This document shows positions 43,013-56,181 of a stretch of DNA of 64,000 bases, in pieces; the first letter of the stretch is position 1; the number at the start of each line of letters is the position of its first letter. A model generated the notes under the pieces. The model was not told where the DNA came from, did not search any database, and worked only from the letters and a program-made list of their open reading frames with translations. The DNA comes from Triticum aestivum (Eukaryota > Streptophyta > Magnoliopsida > Poales > Poaceae), in the NCBI RefSeq assembly GCF_018294505.1, contig NC_057802.1, forward strand, positions 314,702,209-314,766,208, read 5' to 3'. Made by a program: the position numbers and the translations under genes.

Positions 43013-44340
43013 GTAGTATCCGAGCCAGGTCTATGCATAGATGTTATATGCACGAGTAGAACACAAAGAGTTGTGGGCGATAATAGTCATACTGCTTAAC
43101 AGCATGTCATACTTTGATTCGGCGGTATTGTTGGATGAAGGCCCAGACCGACATTACATACCGCATTCATGAGACTGGTTCTACCGCCGTGCTTTGCACA
43201 CAGGTGGCTAGTGGGTGTCTGTTTCTCCAACTTTAGTTGAATCGAGTGTGACTACGCCCGATCCTTGTTGAAGGTTAAAACAGCAAAGTTGACAAAAAAT
43301 TGTTGTGGTTTTGATGCGTAGGTAAGAACGGTTCTTGCTAAAGCCCGTACGCCGGGGCGATCCAATTACCCGGAGAAGTTCTCTTTGTCTTCGAGCTTTT
43401 CAGCCACGTAAAATTTGCAACAACAAAGTAGAGGACGTCTAACTTGTTTTTGCAGGGCTTGCTATGATGTGATATGGTCAAGATGTGATGATATATAAAT
43501 TGTTGTATGAGATGATCATGTTTTGTAATAGTTATCGACAACTGGCAGGAGCCATATGGTTGTCGCTTTATTGTATGAAATGTAATCGCCATGTAATTGC
43601 TTTACTTTATCACTAAGCATTAGTGATAGTCGTAGAAGCAATAGTTGGCGAGACGACAACGATGCTTCGATGGAGATCAAGGTGCCAAGCCGGTGACGAT
43701 GGTGATCATGACGGTGCTTTGGAGATGGATATCAAAGGCACAAGATGATGATGGCCATATCATATCACTTATATTGATTGCATGTGATGTTTATCCTTTC
43801 TGCATCTTATTTTGCTTAGTACGGCGGTAGCATTATAAGATGATCTCTCACTAAATTTCAAGGTACACGTGTTCTCCCTGAGTATGCACTATTGCTATAG
43901 TTCATCGTGCCGAGACACCACGTGATGATTGGGTGTGATAAGCTCTACGTTCACATACAAGGGTGCAAGCCAGTTTTGCACACGCAGAATACTCGGGTTA
44001 AACTTGACGAGCCTAGCATATGCAGATATGGCCTCGGAACACTGAGACCGAAAGGTCGAGCATGAATCATATAGTAGATATGATCAACATAGTAATGTTC
44101 ACCATTGAAAACTACTCCATCTCACATGATGATCGGACATGGTTTAGTTGATATGGATCACGTGATCACTTAGATGATTAGAGGGATGTCTATCTAAGTG
44201 GGAGTTCATAAGTAATATGATTAATTGAACTTTAATTTATCATGAGCTTAGTACCTGATAGTATTTGCATAACTATTGTGTAGATCAATACCTCGTGATG
44301 TAGCTCCCCGTTTATTTTTGATATGTTCCTAGAGAAAAAC
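43013..44340 (+). other. Copia primer-binding site and untranslated leader
   Basis: Homologous to 9205-10509 on the other strand. No ORF of note; it holds leader sequence up to the gag start near 44345. Confidence 0.8.
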
Positions 44341-44344
44341 TATG

Positions 44345-45113
44345 TTGAAAGATGATAGTAGCAATGATGCGGACTAGATCCATGGTCTGAGGATTATCCT
44401 CATTGCTGCACAGAAGAATTATGTCCTTAATGCACCGCTAGGTGACGGACCTATTGCAGGAGCAGATGCAGACGTTATGAATGTTTGGCAAGCTCGATAT
44501 GATAACTACTTGATAGTTTAGTGCGCCATGCTTTATGGCTTAAAACCGGGACTTCAAAAACGTTTTGAATGCCACAGAGCATATAAGATGTTCCAAGAAC
44601 TGAAATTGGTATTTCAGACTCATGCCCGAGTCGAGAGGTATGGGACCTCTGACAAGTACTTTGCCTACACGATGGAGGAGAATAGCTCAACCAGTGAGCA
44701 TGTGCTCAGAATGTCTGAGTACTACAATCGCTTGAGTCAAGTGGGAGTTAATCTTCCAGATAAGATAGTGATTGACAGAGTTCTCTAGTCACTATCACCA
44801 AGTTACTCGAACTTCGTGATGAACGATAATATGCAAGGGATGACGAAAACGATTCCCGAGCTCTTCGTGATGCTCAAATCGACGAAGGTAGAAATCAATA
44901 AAAAGCATCAAATGTTGATGGTTGACAAGACCGCTAGTTTCAAGTAAAAGGGCAAGGGAAAGAAAGGCAACTTCGAGAAGAATGGCAAGCAAGTTGCCAC
45001 TCCCATGAAGAACCCAAAGCTAGACCCCAGCCTGAAACTGAGTGCTTCTACTACGAAGGAAATGGTCACTGGAAGCGGAACTACCCCAAATACTTGGCGG
45101 ATTAGAAGGATGG
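44345..45113 (+). pseudogene. Copia gag, broken, zinc knuckle mutated
   Basis: Frames give LRIILIAAQKNYVLNAPLGD, MLYGLKPGLQKRFECHRAY, QELKLVFQTHARVERYGTS and SEHVLRMSEYYNRLSQVGV (UBN2-type gag), with stops at about 44395, 44519, 44786 and 44946. The knuckle reads ECFYYEGNGHWKRNYPKYL, so the second and last Cys of CX2CX4HX4C are Tyr, both TGC to TAC changes relative to the family. Nucleic-acid binding would be lost. Confidence 0.88.
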
Positions 45114-45652
45114 TGTTGGGGATATGACTATTCGATATGACCCGCCCAGGAGGGGCCGGGTTATCCCAAGGGTGGTTCATAAACCAAGCCTGTGAATATC
45201 TTGAAGACGGCGGTTCATGTAATTGGCTCGTTCAAAGGCCCAAAACCCAAAGGCGGCTTAAGAACCGTGAGTATAAACCACCATGTATATGTGACTTGTG
45301 TTGTAAGGCATGTAAGATAAGTTACCGAGCCAGACACGTTTGTATGAGCCGGCCGGGACTCTGTAAACCGCGGGGCGTCAACCCGTGTATATAAGGGGAT
45401 GACCCGGCAGTGGCTTAGGGAAAGAAACAACTGATCGAAAGCCAGGCCAAGCGTATTCGCTCCCTGGTAATCGAAACCCTAGCAATATCACCTCAAACTG
45501 GATTAGGCTTTTACCTTCGCCGCAAGGGGCCGAACCAGTATAAACTTCCTCGTGTCCATTGTGCCGTTTTAACCCCTTTAAGTTAACCTCGTCGCAATGG
45601 CTCCGCGATTAAGTCCTTCCACGAGGACATCTGTCGTAACAATTCCACGACA
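45114..45652 (+). repeat. Gypsy element A, 5' LTR (539 bp)
   Basis: It begins TGTTGGGGATATGAC and ends TTCCACGACA; the 5 bp before it are GATGG. A pyrimidine/TATA-like TATATAAGG sits at 45389. The internal part starts at GTTGG (45653) and resumes after a nested insertion at 53763. The second LTR is outside the window. Confidence 0.8.
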
Positions 45653-45657
45653 GTTGG

Positions 45658-47230
45658 TGCTACCTCTTGAGCACTGCGTTGGTTTTCCCTTGAAGAGGAA
45701 AGGGTGATGCAGCAAAGTAGCGTAAGTATTTCCCTCAGTTTTTGAGAACCAAGGTATCAATCCAGTAGGAGACCACGCATGAGTCCCTCGCACCTACACA
45801 AACAAATAAATCCTCGCAACCAATGCAATAAAGGGGTTGTCAATCCCTTCACGGTCACTTACGAGAGTGAGATCTGATAGATATGATAAGATAATATTTT
45901 TGGTATTTTTATAATAAAGATGCAAAGTAAAATAAAAGGTACTAAAAATAGCTAAGTGTTGGAAGATTAATATGATGGAAAATAGACCCGAGGGCCATAG
46001 GTTTCACTAGTGGCTTCTCTGGAGAGCATAAGTATTACGGTGGGTGAACAAATTACTGTTGAGCAATTGATAGAATTGAGCATAGTTATGAGAATATCTA
46101 GGTATGATCATGTATATAGGCATCACGTCCGAGACAAGTAGACCGACTCCTACCTGCATCTACTACTATTACTCCACACATCGACCGCTATCCAGCATGC
46201 ATCTAGAGTATTAAGTTCATAAGAACAGAGTAATGCTTTAAGTAAGATGACATGATGTAGAGGGATAAACTCATGCAATATGATATAAACCCCATCTTGT
46301 TATCCTCGATGGCAACAATACAATACGTGCCTTGGTGCCCCTACTGTCACTCGAAAAGGACACCGCAAGATTGAACCCAAAGCTAAGCACTTCTCCCATT
46401 GCAAGAAAGATCAATCTAGTAGGCCAAACCAAACTAATAATTCGAAGAGACTTGCAAAGATAACCAATCATACATAAAAGAATTCAGATAAGATTCAAAT
46501 ATTGTTCATAGATAAACTTGATCATAAACCCACAATTCATTGGTCTCAACAAACACTCCGCAAAGGAAGATTACATCGAATAGATCTCCACAAGAGAGGG
46601 GGAGAACATTGTATTGAGATCCAAAAAGAGAGAAGAAGCCATCTAGCTAATAACTATGGACCCGAAGGTCTGAGGAAAACTACTCACACGTCATCGGAGA
46701 GGCTATGGTGTTGATGTAGAAGCCCTCCGTGATCGATGCCCCCTCCGGCGGAGCTCCGGAAAAGGCCCCAAGATGGGATCTCACGGGTACAGAAGGTTGC
46801 GGCGGTGGAATTAGGTTTTTGGCTTCGTATCTGGTAGTTTGGGGGTACGTAGGTATATATAGGAGGAAGAAGTACGTCGGTGGAGCAAAGTGGGGCCCAC
46901 GATGGTGGAGGGCGCGCCCTTGGCGGGTAGGCGCGCCCCCTACCTCGTGCCTTCCTGGTTGATGTCTTGACGTAGGGTCCAAGTCCTCTGGATCACGTTC
47001 GTTCCAAAAATCACGTTCCCGAAGGTTTCATTCCGTTGGACTCCATTTGATATTCTTTTTCTTCGAAACTCTGAAATAGGCAAAAAACAACAATTCTGGG
47101 CTGGGCCTCCGGTTAATAGGTTAGTCCCAAAAATAATATAAAAGTGTATAATAAAGCCCAATAATGTCCAAAACAGAATATAATATATCATGGAACAACC
47201 AAAAATTATAGATACGTTGGAGACATATCA
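45658..47230 (-). repeat. Gypsy B 3' LTR
   Basis: Plus-strand ends are TGCTACCTCTTGAGC and AGACATATCA. Same length as the partner LTR at 52190, with scattered substitutions and compensating single-base indels around 45990, 46917-46940 and 47037. Confidence 0.93.
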
Positions 47231-49977
47231 AGCATCCCCAAGCTTAATTCCTGCTTGCCTCGAGTAGGTAAATGGTAAAAACAGAATTTTTGATGTGGAA
47301 TGCTACTTAGCATAATTTCAATGTAATTCTTCTTATTGTGGCACGAATGTTCAAATTTAATATGATTCAAGATAAGAGTTTAATATTGACATAAAAACAA
47401 TAATACTTCAAGCATGCTAACCAAGCAATTATGTCTTATCAAAATAACATAGCCAAAGCAAGTTATCCCTACAAAATCATATGTTCTGGCTATGCTCCAT
47501 CTTCCCCACACAAAATATTCATATCATGTACAACCCCGGTTTTAGCCAAGCAATTGGTTCATACTTTTTAACGCGCTTCAGCCTTTTCAATTCTTACGCA
47601 ATACATGAGCGCAAGCCATGGATATAGCACTATGGTAGAATAAGTTATAATGGTAGGGGTTATGTGGGAAGACAAAAAAAGGAGAAAGTCTCACATCACC
47701 GAGGCTAATTAACGGGCTATGGAGATGCCCATCAATTGATGTTAATGCAAGGAGTAGGGATTGCCATGCAACGGATGCACTAGAGCTATAAGTGTATGAA
47801 AGCTCAAAAAGAAACTAAGTGGGTGTGCGTCCAACTTGCTTGCTCACGAAGACCTCGGGCATTTTGAGGAAGCCCATCATTGGAATATACAAGCCAAGTT
47901 CTATAATGAAATTTCCCACTAGTATATGAAAGTGACAAAATGAGAGACTCTCTGTCATGAAGATCACGGTGCTACTTTGAAGCACAGGTGTTGTAAAAGG
48001 ATAGTAACATTGTCCCTTCTCTCTTTTTCTCTCTTTTTTTGTTGGGCCTTTTCTCTCCTTTTTTTGGCCTCTTTTTTTTTCTTTTTAGTTCGGAGTCTCA
48101 TCCCGACTTGTGGGGGAATCATAGTCTCCATCATCCTTTCCTCACTTGGGACAATGCTCTAATAATGATGATCATCACACTTTTATTTACTTACAACTCA
48201 TGAATTACAACTCAATACTTAGAACAAACTATGACTCTATGTGGATGCCTCCGGCGGTGTACCGGGATATGTAATGAATCAAGAGCGACATGTATGAAAG
48301 AATTATGAATGGTGGCTTTGCCATAAATAAGATGTCAACTACATGATCATGCAAAGCAATGTGGCAATGATGAAGCGTGTCATGATAAACGGAACGGTGG
48401 AAAGTTGCATGGCAATATATCTCGGAATGGCTATGCAAATGCCATAATAGGTAGGTATGGTGGATGTTTTGAGGAAGATATACCGGCGAAGTTTGCACCA
48501 ACTCTCAAGGTGAGAAAGGGCAATGCACGGTACAGAAGAGGCTAGAAAATTGTGGAAAGGTAAGTGTGTGTATAATCCATGGACTCACATTAGTCATAAA
48601 GAACTCATATACTTATTGCAAAAATTTATTAGCCCTCGAAGCAAAGTACTACTACGCATGCTCCTAGGGGAAGGGTTGGTAGGAGTTAACCATCGCGCGA
48701 TCCCGACCGCCACACAAAGGATGACAATCAATAAATACCTCATGCTCCGACTTTGTTACATAACGGTTCACCATACGTGCATGCTACGGGAATCATAAAC
48801 TCCAACACAAGTATTTCAATTCCACAATTACTCAACTAGCACAACTATGATATTACCACCTTTATATCTCAAAAGAATTATCTAGTATCAAATTTCTCAT
48901 TATGATTTAAAGCAAATTGCCATGCTATTTTATAGGACTCTCAAAATGATATAAGTGAAGCATGAGAGAACAATAGTTTCTATAAAACAAATCTACCGCC
49001 GTGCTCTAAAATATATAAGTGAAGCACTAGAGCAAAACTACATAGCTCAAAAGATATAAGTGAAGCACATAGAGTATTCTAACAAATTCCGAATCAAGTG
49101 TGACTCTCTCAAAAGGTGTGTACAGAAAGGATGATTTTGGTAAACTAACGAATAAAGACTCAAATAATACAATACGCTCCAAGCAAAACACATATCATGT
49201 GGTGAAGAAAAATATAGCTCCAAGTAAAGTTACCGATGGAAGTAGACGAAAGAGGGGATGCCTTCCGGGACATCCCCAAGCTTTGGCTTTTAGGTGTCCT
49301 TAGATTATCTTGGGGTGCCATGGGCATCCCCAAGCTTAGGCTCTTGCCACTCCTTGTTCCATAATCCATCAAATCTTTCACCCAAAACTTGAAAACTTCA
49401 CAACACAAAACTTGACTGAAAATCTCGTGAGCTCCGTTAGCGAAAGAAAAGAAAACACCACTTCAAGGTACTGTAATGAACTCATTATTTATTTATATTG
49501 GTGTTAAAACTACTGTATTCCAACTTCTCTATGGTTTATAAACTATTTTACTAGCCATAGATTCATCAAAATAAGCAAACAACACACGAAAAACAGAATC
49601 TGTCAAAAACAGAACAGTCTGTAGTAATCTGTAACTAACGCAAACTTCTGGAACTCAAAAAATTCAGCAAAAATAAGAAGACCTAGACAATTTGTTTATT
49701 GATCATAAGCAATTGGAATCAATATTTTATCACGTTCTTGTTATTTTTAACAATTATTTTCGTGAACAGAAAGTTTCTGGAATTTTCAGTAAGATCAAAT
49801 AACTATCATCCAAGAAGATCCTATAGGTTTAACTTGGCACAAACACTAACTAAAACATAAAAACACATCTAACCAGAGGCTAGATCAAATATTCATTTCT
49901 AAACAGAAGCAAAAAGCAGAAAACTAAAAATAAAATTGGGTTGCCTCCCAATAAGCACTATCGTTTAACGCCCCTAG
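47231..49977 (-). other. Gypsy B non-coding interior with repeated polypurine motif
   Basis: This 2.7-kb stretch follows the protease stop and holds no RT, RNase H or integrase motif. CATCCCCAAGCTT, the complement of the polypurine tract next to the 3' LTR (47233-47245), also occurs at 49271-49283 and 49325-49337. The last copy forms a hairpin with CTTGGGGTGCC at 49309. A T-rich tract lies at about 48020-48090. Confidence 0.75.
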
Positions 49978-51969
49978 CTAGGCATAAAAGCAAGGATAGA
50001 TCTGGGTGCTGCCATCTTTGGTAGGCAATCCATAAGTGGCTCTCATAATAGATTCATAAGGTCTACCAAGAATAATAGGACATGAAGGATTGCAATCTAT
50101 GTCAAGAACAAAAAAATCTACGGGCACATAATTCCTATTTGCAATAATAAGAACATCATTAATTCTTCCCATAGGTTTCTTAATGGTGGAATCCGCAAGG
50201 TGCAAGTTTAGAGAGAAATCATTAAAATCACGAAAACCTAGCAAATCACACAAAGTCTTTGGAATCGTGGAAACACTAGAACCCAAATCACACAAAGCAT
50301 AGCATTCATGATCTTTAATTTTAATTTTAATAGTAGGTTCCCACTCATCATAAAGTTTTCTAGGGATAGAAACTTCCAACTCAAGTTTTTCTTCATAAGA
50401 TTGCATCAAAGCATCAATGATATGTTTAGTAAAAGCTTTATGTTGACTATAAGCATGAGGAGAATTTAGCACGGATTGCAACAAGGAAATACAATCTATC
50501 AAAGAGCAATTATCATAATTAAATTCCTTGAAATCCAAAATAGTGGGTTCATTGAGATCTAAAGTTTTAACTTCTTCAATCTCACTTTTATCAATTTTAG
50601 CATCAAGATCTAAAAACTCGGAATTTTTGGAACGCCTTCTAGGTAAAGGTGGATCATATTCAGTCCCTTCATTATCAAGATTCATATTGCAAAACAAAGA
50701 TTTAATAGGGGACACATCAATAACTTTTAGATCTTCATCTTTATTTTCATAGAAACTGGAAGAACACGCTTTCACAAAGCAATCTTTCTTAGCACGCATC
50801 CTAGCGGTTCTTTATTTGCACTCATCAATGGAAATTCTCATGGCTTTGAGAGACTCATTGATATCATGCTTAGGTGGAATAGATCTAAGTTTCAAAGAAT
50901 CAACATCAAGAGAAATTCTATCAACGTTCCTAGCCAATTCATCAACTTTAAGCGATTTTTCTTCAAGCAAAGCATTGAAATTCTTTTGTGAATTCATAAA
51001 TTATTTAACACTAGTCTCAAAATCAGAGGGAATCTTATTAAAATTTCCATAAGAGTTGTTGTAGGAATTACCATAATTATTAGAGGAATTACTAGGATAC
51101 GGCCTAGGATTAAAGTTTCCTCTATACGCGTTGTTACCAAAATTATTCCTACCAACAAAATTCACATACATAGATTCATTATTATTCTCAATCAAAGTAG
51201 ACAAAGGCATATCATTAGGATCAGGAGAAACACTCTTAGTAGCAAATAATTTCATAAGTTAATCCATCTTTCCACTCAAAACATTAATTTCTTCTATCGC
51301 ATGCACATTTTTATTAGTAGATCTTTCGGTGTGCCATTGAGAATAATTAACCATATTATCTAGGAGTTTAGTAGCTTCTCCTAAAGTAATTTCCATAAAA
51401 GTGCCTCCCGCGGCCGAGTCTAAAAGATTTCTAGAAGCAAAATTCAATCCGGCATAAAAAAATTGTATAATCATCCACAAATTCAAACCATGTGTAGGGC
51501 AATTTCGTATCATTAATTTCATCCAATACCAAGCTTGTCCAACATGTTCATGATCAAGTTGCTTAAAATTCATAATATCGTTTCTAAGAGAGGTTATTTC
51601 AGCGGGAGGAAAATACTTAGAGATAAAAGCATCTTTGCACTTATTCCAAGAATCAATACTATTTTTATGCAAAGATGAAAACCAAGCTTTAGCACGATCT
51701 CTAAGCGAAAAAGGAAATAGCTTCAATTTAACAATATCATTGTCCACATCTTTCTTCTTTTGCATATCACACAAATCAACGAAGCTATTTAGATGGGTAG
51801 CGGCATCTTCACTAGGAAGGCCGGCGAATTGATCTTTCATGACAAGATTCAACAAAGCAACATTAATTTCACAAGATTCAGCATTGGTAAGAGGAGCAAT
51901 TGGAGTACTAAGAAAGTCATTATTGTTGGTATTGGTAAAGTCGCATAATTTAGTATTATCTTGGGCCAT
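49978..51969 (-). pseudogene. Gypsy B gag-protease polyprotein with three in-frame stops
   Basis: A single frame runs from MAQDNTKLCDF (51969) to TAG at 49978, interrupted only by TAA codons near 51256, 50998 and 50809. The gag domain (Retrotrans_gag) contains LKLFPFSLRDRAKAWFSSL, SWNKCKDAFISKYFPP and LRNDIMNFKQLDHE. An Asn/Gly-rich segment (NNFGNNAYRGNF, NNYGNSYNNSYGNF) follows, then an acidic linker and the aspartic protease with CYALCDLGSSVSTIPK and CPIILGRPY. There is no frameshift, so the copy decayed little. The protease is followed directly by the stop; the family may lack pol by design. Confidence 0.88.
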
Positions 51970-52189
51970 CGTGACAAGCAAGCAATCCAACACACGAGCA
52001 AACAAGAAGCAAGCGAAAAAGAGGCGAACGGAAAAGAGAGGGCGAATAAAACGACAAGGGTGAAGTGGGGGAGAGGAAAACGAGAGGCAAATGGCAAATA
52101 ATGTAATGCGGGAGATAAGGGTTTGTGATGGGTACTTGGTATGTTGACTTTTGCGTAGACTCCCCGGCAACGGCGCCAGAAATCCTTCT

Positions 52190-53762
52190 TGCTACCTCTT
52201 GAGCACTGCGTTGGTTTTCCCTTGAAGAGGAAAGGGTGATGCAGCAAAGTAGCGTAAGTATTTCCCTCAGTTTTTGAGAACCAAGGTATCAATCCAGTAG
52301 GAGACCACGCACGAGTCCCTCGCACCAACACAAACAAATAAATCCTCGCAACCAACGCAATAAAGGGGTTGTCAATCCCTTCACGGTCACTTACGAGAGT
52401 GAGATCTGATAGATCTGATAAGATAATATTTTTGGTATTTTTATAATAAAGATGCAAAGTAAAATAAAAGGCAATAAAAATAGCTAAGTGTTGGAAGATT
52501 AATAGGATGGAAAATAGACCCGGGGCCATAGGTTTCACTAGTGGCTTCTCTCGAGAGCATAAGTATTACGGTGGGTGAACAAATTACTGTTGAGCAATTG
52601 ATAGAATTGAGCATAGTTATGAGAATATCTAGGTATGATCATGTATATAGGCATCACGTCCGAGACAAGTAGACCGACTCCTGCCTGCATCTACTACTAT
52701 TACTCCACACATCGATCGCTATCCAGCATGCATCTAGAGTATTAAGTTCATAAGAACAGAGTAACGCTTTAAGTAAGATGACATGATGTAGAGGGATAAA
52801 CTCATGCAATATGATATAAACCGCATCTTGTTATCCTCGATGGCAACAATACAATGCGTGCCTTGCTGCCCCTACTGTCACTGGGAAAGGACACCGCAAG
52901 ATTGAACCCAAAGCTAAGCACTTCTCCCATTGCAAGAAAGATCAATCTAGTAGGCCGAACCAAACTGATAATTCGAAGTGACTTGCAAAGATAACCAATC
53001 ATACATAAAAGAATTCAGAGAAGATTCAAATATTGTTCATAGATAAACTTGATCATAAACCCACAATTCATTGGTCTCAACAAACACACCGCAAAAGAAG
53101 ATTACATCAAATAGATCTCCACAAAAGAGGGGGAGAACATTGTATTGAGATCCAAAAAGAGAGAAGAAGCCATCTAGCTAATAACTATGGACCCGAAGGT
53201 CTGAGGTAAACTACTCACACATCTTTGGAGAGGCTATGGTGTTGATGTAGAAGCCCTCCGTGATCGATGCCCCCTCCGGCGGAGCTCCAGAAAAGGCCCC
53301 AAGATGGGATCTCACGGGTACAGAAGGTTGCGGCGGTGGAATTAGGTTTTTGGCTCCGTATCTGGTAGTTTGGGGGTACGTAGGTATATATAGGAGGAAG
53401 AAGTACGTCGGTGGAGCAACGTGGGGCCCACGAGGGTGGAGGGCGCGCCTTGGGGGGTAGGCATGCCCCCCTACCTCGTGCCTTCCTGGTTGATGTCTTG
53501 ACGTAGGGTCCAAGTCCTCTGGATGACATTCGTTCCGAAAATCACGTTCCCGAAGGTTTCATTCCGTTTGGACTCTGTTTGATATTCTTTTTCTGCGAAA
53601 CTCTGAAATAGGCAAAAAACAACAATTCTGGGTTGGGCCTCCGGTTAATAGGTTAGTCCCAAAAATAATATAAAAGTGTATAATAAAGCCCAATAATGTC
53701 CAAAACAGAATATAATATAGCATGGAACAATAAAAAATTATAGATACGTTGGAGACATATCA
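52190..53762 (-). repeat. Gypsy B 5' LTR
   Basis: Same ends and length as the copy at 45658. In minus orientation a TATATATAC box lies at about 53385-53393 and could initiate transcription. The primer-binding site adjoins its inner end. Confidence 0.92.
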
Positions 53763-56181
53763 GTTGGCGCCCACCGTGGGGCTCGCGCACGATGGTTTTG
53801 AGTTCTTGAAGGGAAGCTTTGAAGGGATCAAGGGATATGTTGTGGGCCGGATGACCAAGAGTCGTCGCGGCAAGCTCTACATCGACGATGCAGGCTGGGG
53901 CCCCGAGGCTGGCTCAATTGAGTACGGGTACCGGGTCCCCTTTGGCGGACTCCACGTCTTCATCGGCAAGATAGGTGAACCGGGCCTTGAGCCGGACATC
54001 TACACCGACATCGTCGAGAAGGCTCAGCGTGCACGACCCGCCCGGGTTCAACCCGCCGTGAAGCGTGCCTTTGTTGGATTCATCCATGGGGCTGAATTGG
54101 AAGGCTCTGTGTCTGGCGGTGAGACGGCCATCTACTCTGATGGTGAATCGTCCACGGGCGAGACCAACTCGATGTACCAATGACAAGACGGACGGCTTGG
54201 GGGTTGTTCCGATGGCGACAGTATTCCGGACCCCCATGAGCTGACGAATAGGGTGGCGATCTTCATGGCTGGCACCCAGCCGGTTCTCGGTTCGACAGCC
54301 GTCGCGACTATGACTTCCAGTGCAACGGCGGTAACGGCAGCAGGCGCTGGCGGGTCAGCACGCCCGCCGGCTGAGGTTTTAACGGATCTGTTGGAGGATC
54401 TGGCAACGCTGATGGGGGTGGAGGTAACCCCGGACAACCAGGAACAGCATAAGGTGGATGTGGCTAAGCTACGTGATGAGATAGCGCAAGCCAAGGTAGA
54501 GCTGGCGGCGGAAAACGCTAGGATGATTGTAGAGTAGGCCGTTTTGAATGCCCAAGCACAGCGCATTCAAGCAGATTCATACCGGCTCATGGTGGATCAG
54601 AACGCTTCAAACGAAGTCTTGAGGAGAAAACACCGGAGTCGTCTGCCCTCGGTTTATGAGTCGAGGAACCTCTTCAACACACCCGGAGCGGGGGCCAGTA
54701 ACCCACCAATGATAAACCAAATGACTAAAGCGCCAGGGGGTGGAGTGCCGGTTCAGCCACGCGTGACAGGTTCTCCGCATATGAATAACACCCCGTCTTA
54801 GCATGTGGTAACAACGCCAGGTCATTATTCCAGCCCTTTAGACAATATGATTGCTACAGCTACACGATTGGCGGCTCTGCCGGTCGAGGGAGAGACTCCG
54901 AGGGCGGTTGAAACCCAAAGGGCCAGGGAACTTCTTCAAACAGCTTTGGTACAGCATCAGGCTTATTCTTATAGTCATGACCGGATTCATTCGACCCCTC
55001 GTCCAAGCCGGAGCTACAGTAGGCATGTTGACTCGCCAGCAGTTTCGAGTACTGAGCGGCGCCGTAATCAACCTCATGGGCATGACCCGGCGCGCAATAG
55101 TGCCAATGCACAGAACTTGGTAGACCAGGGCAGAGCGCGCCGGGAGGCCGAGCTGGCGGCTCATCAGCACGCGCCGGTTTACCCAACAACTTCAGTGGAG
55201 GCAGGTGTGACTCCTAGAGCATGGGGTGTGCCGTGTTTAACAGCGGCTCTGCGAAACGAGCGGTTGCCCAAGGATTTTAAGGGCCCTCATAAGGTGCCTA
55301 ATTACACAGCAGATCAGCCCCCTGAGGCTTGGGTGGAGAGTTATGAGATGGCTATGGAGATGCTAGATGTTAGTGAGGCTGCATATGCTAAGTATTTCAC
55401 CATGATGCTGAAAGGGACGGCTCGTACTTGGTTGAAGGGGCTACCTGCCAACTCCATTGGGTCGTGGGCAGAGCTGACGGCCCGATTTATCCAAAATTTC
55501 AAAGATACGTGCAGACAGCCTATGTCAATTGTGGATTTGGTTTCTTGTGTTCAAGCCGAGGGTGAATCGACGACTAGTTGGGTGCGCCGGGTCTCGACTA
55601 TCATACATTCTTCAGATAACATCAACGTCGGCTCAGCGGTTTTAATGTTGGAGAAAAATTGTCGTTTCCTTCCACTCAAGTAGAAGCTTGGGCGGCTCAA
55701 ATGTCATTGCAGCGATATGGGGGAGCTCATGGCGGCTCTTGTCAAGTATGCCGACTCTGATAGTACCAAGGACCACGACTCTGAGGATGAAAGATCGGGA
55801 AAGGGAAAGAAGAGTAGCGGCATGAGGGGACAGTAGTACGACCCTGCCAATCTGGGCGGCAACGGTAAGCGCAAAGCTGATGATTTTGTGGCTAACACCG
55901 GTGCACAGAATTATAACCAGCGTCGTAAGGGGAGGCCGGCTCAAGGGACAAAATTTGACCTTGAAGCAATGCTGAATCAGCCATGTCCAAAGCACGGAAC
56001 AGAGGAGAAGCCGTCTACCCATCTGTGGAAGGATTGTAGTATCATGAGACACTTCAGGGAGTCTTTCCAGCACAACCATGGCCTAAACGACTGTTCAGGT
56101 TCCGGCTCTCATGGTCCGGGTCATGGAGGCGGCGGTTCAAATTCCGGGTTTCACGGCCAAGGCAATCAAGGTGGTTACAAC
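53763..56181 (+). pseudogene. Gypsy element A internal region: upstream ORF and gag, interrupted
   Basis: It resumes at GTTGGCGCCCACCGTGGGGC, the primer-binding region. A first ORF (to 54183) has DGFEFLKGSFEGIKGYVVGR and GRMTKSRRGKLYIDDAGWG and no known domain. The gag frame from 54253 continues in one frame to 56181 with TAG stops near 54537, 54801, 55683 and 55836. The gag domain shows PPEAWVESYEMAMEML, MLKGTARTWLKGLP and SWAELTARFIQNFKDTCRQP; a C-terminal CPKHG...HLWKDC knuckle-like segment follows. A copia LTR cuts it at 56182. Confidence 0.85.

Larger units (their letters stand above)
41079..45113 (+). mobile_element. Copia element, Angela/WIS type, plus strand, 5' part
   Basis: It begins with a 5' LTR (TGAAGGAAATATGCCC at 41079), followed by primer-binding site, leader and gag. 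It is interrupted at 45114 by a gypsy LTR and does not resume within the window. The sequence matches the minus-strand copy at 3772-12228 along its length. Confidence 0.9.
45658..53762 (-). mobile_element. Gypsy element B, complete, gag-protease only (non-autonomous)
   Basis: Two 1573-bp LTRs (45658-47230 and 52190-53762) flank a 4.96-kb interior; GTTGG duplicates lie at 45653-45657 and 53763-53767. In minus orientation it reads LTR, primer-binding site (TGGCGCCGTTGCCGGGG at about 52160-52180), gag-protease, 2.7 kb without coding, polypurine tract, LTR. No reverse transcriptase, RNase H or integrase is present, so it depends on a partner element. By hand count the LTRs differ at about 49 positions, roughly 3%. 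Confidence 0.92.
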
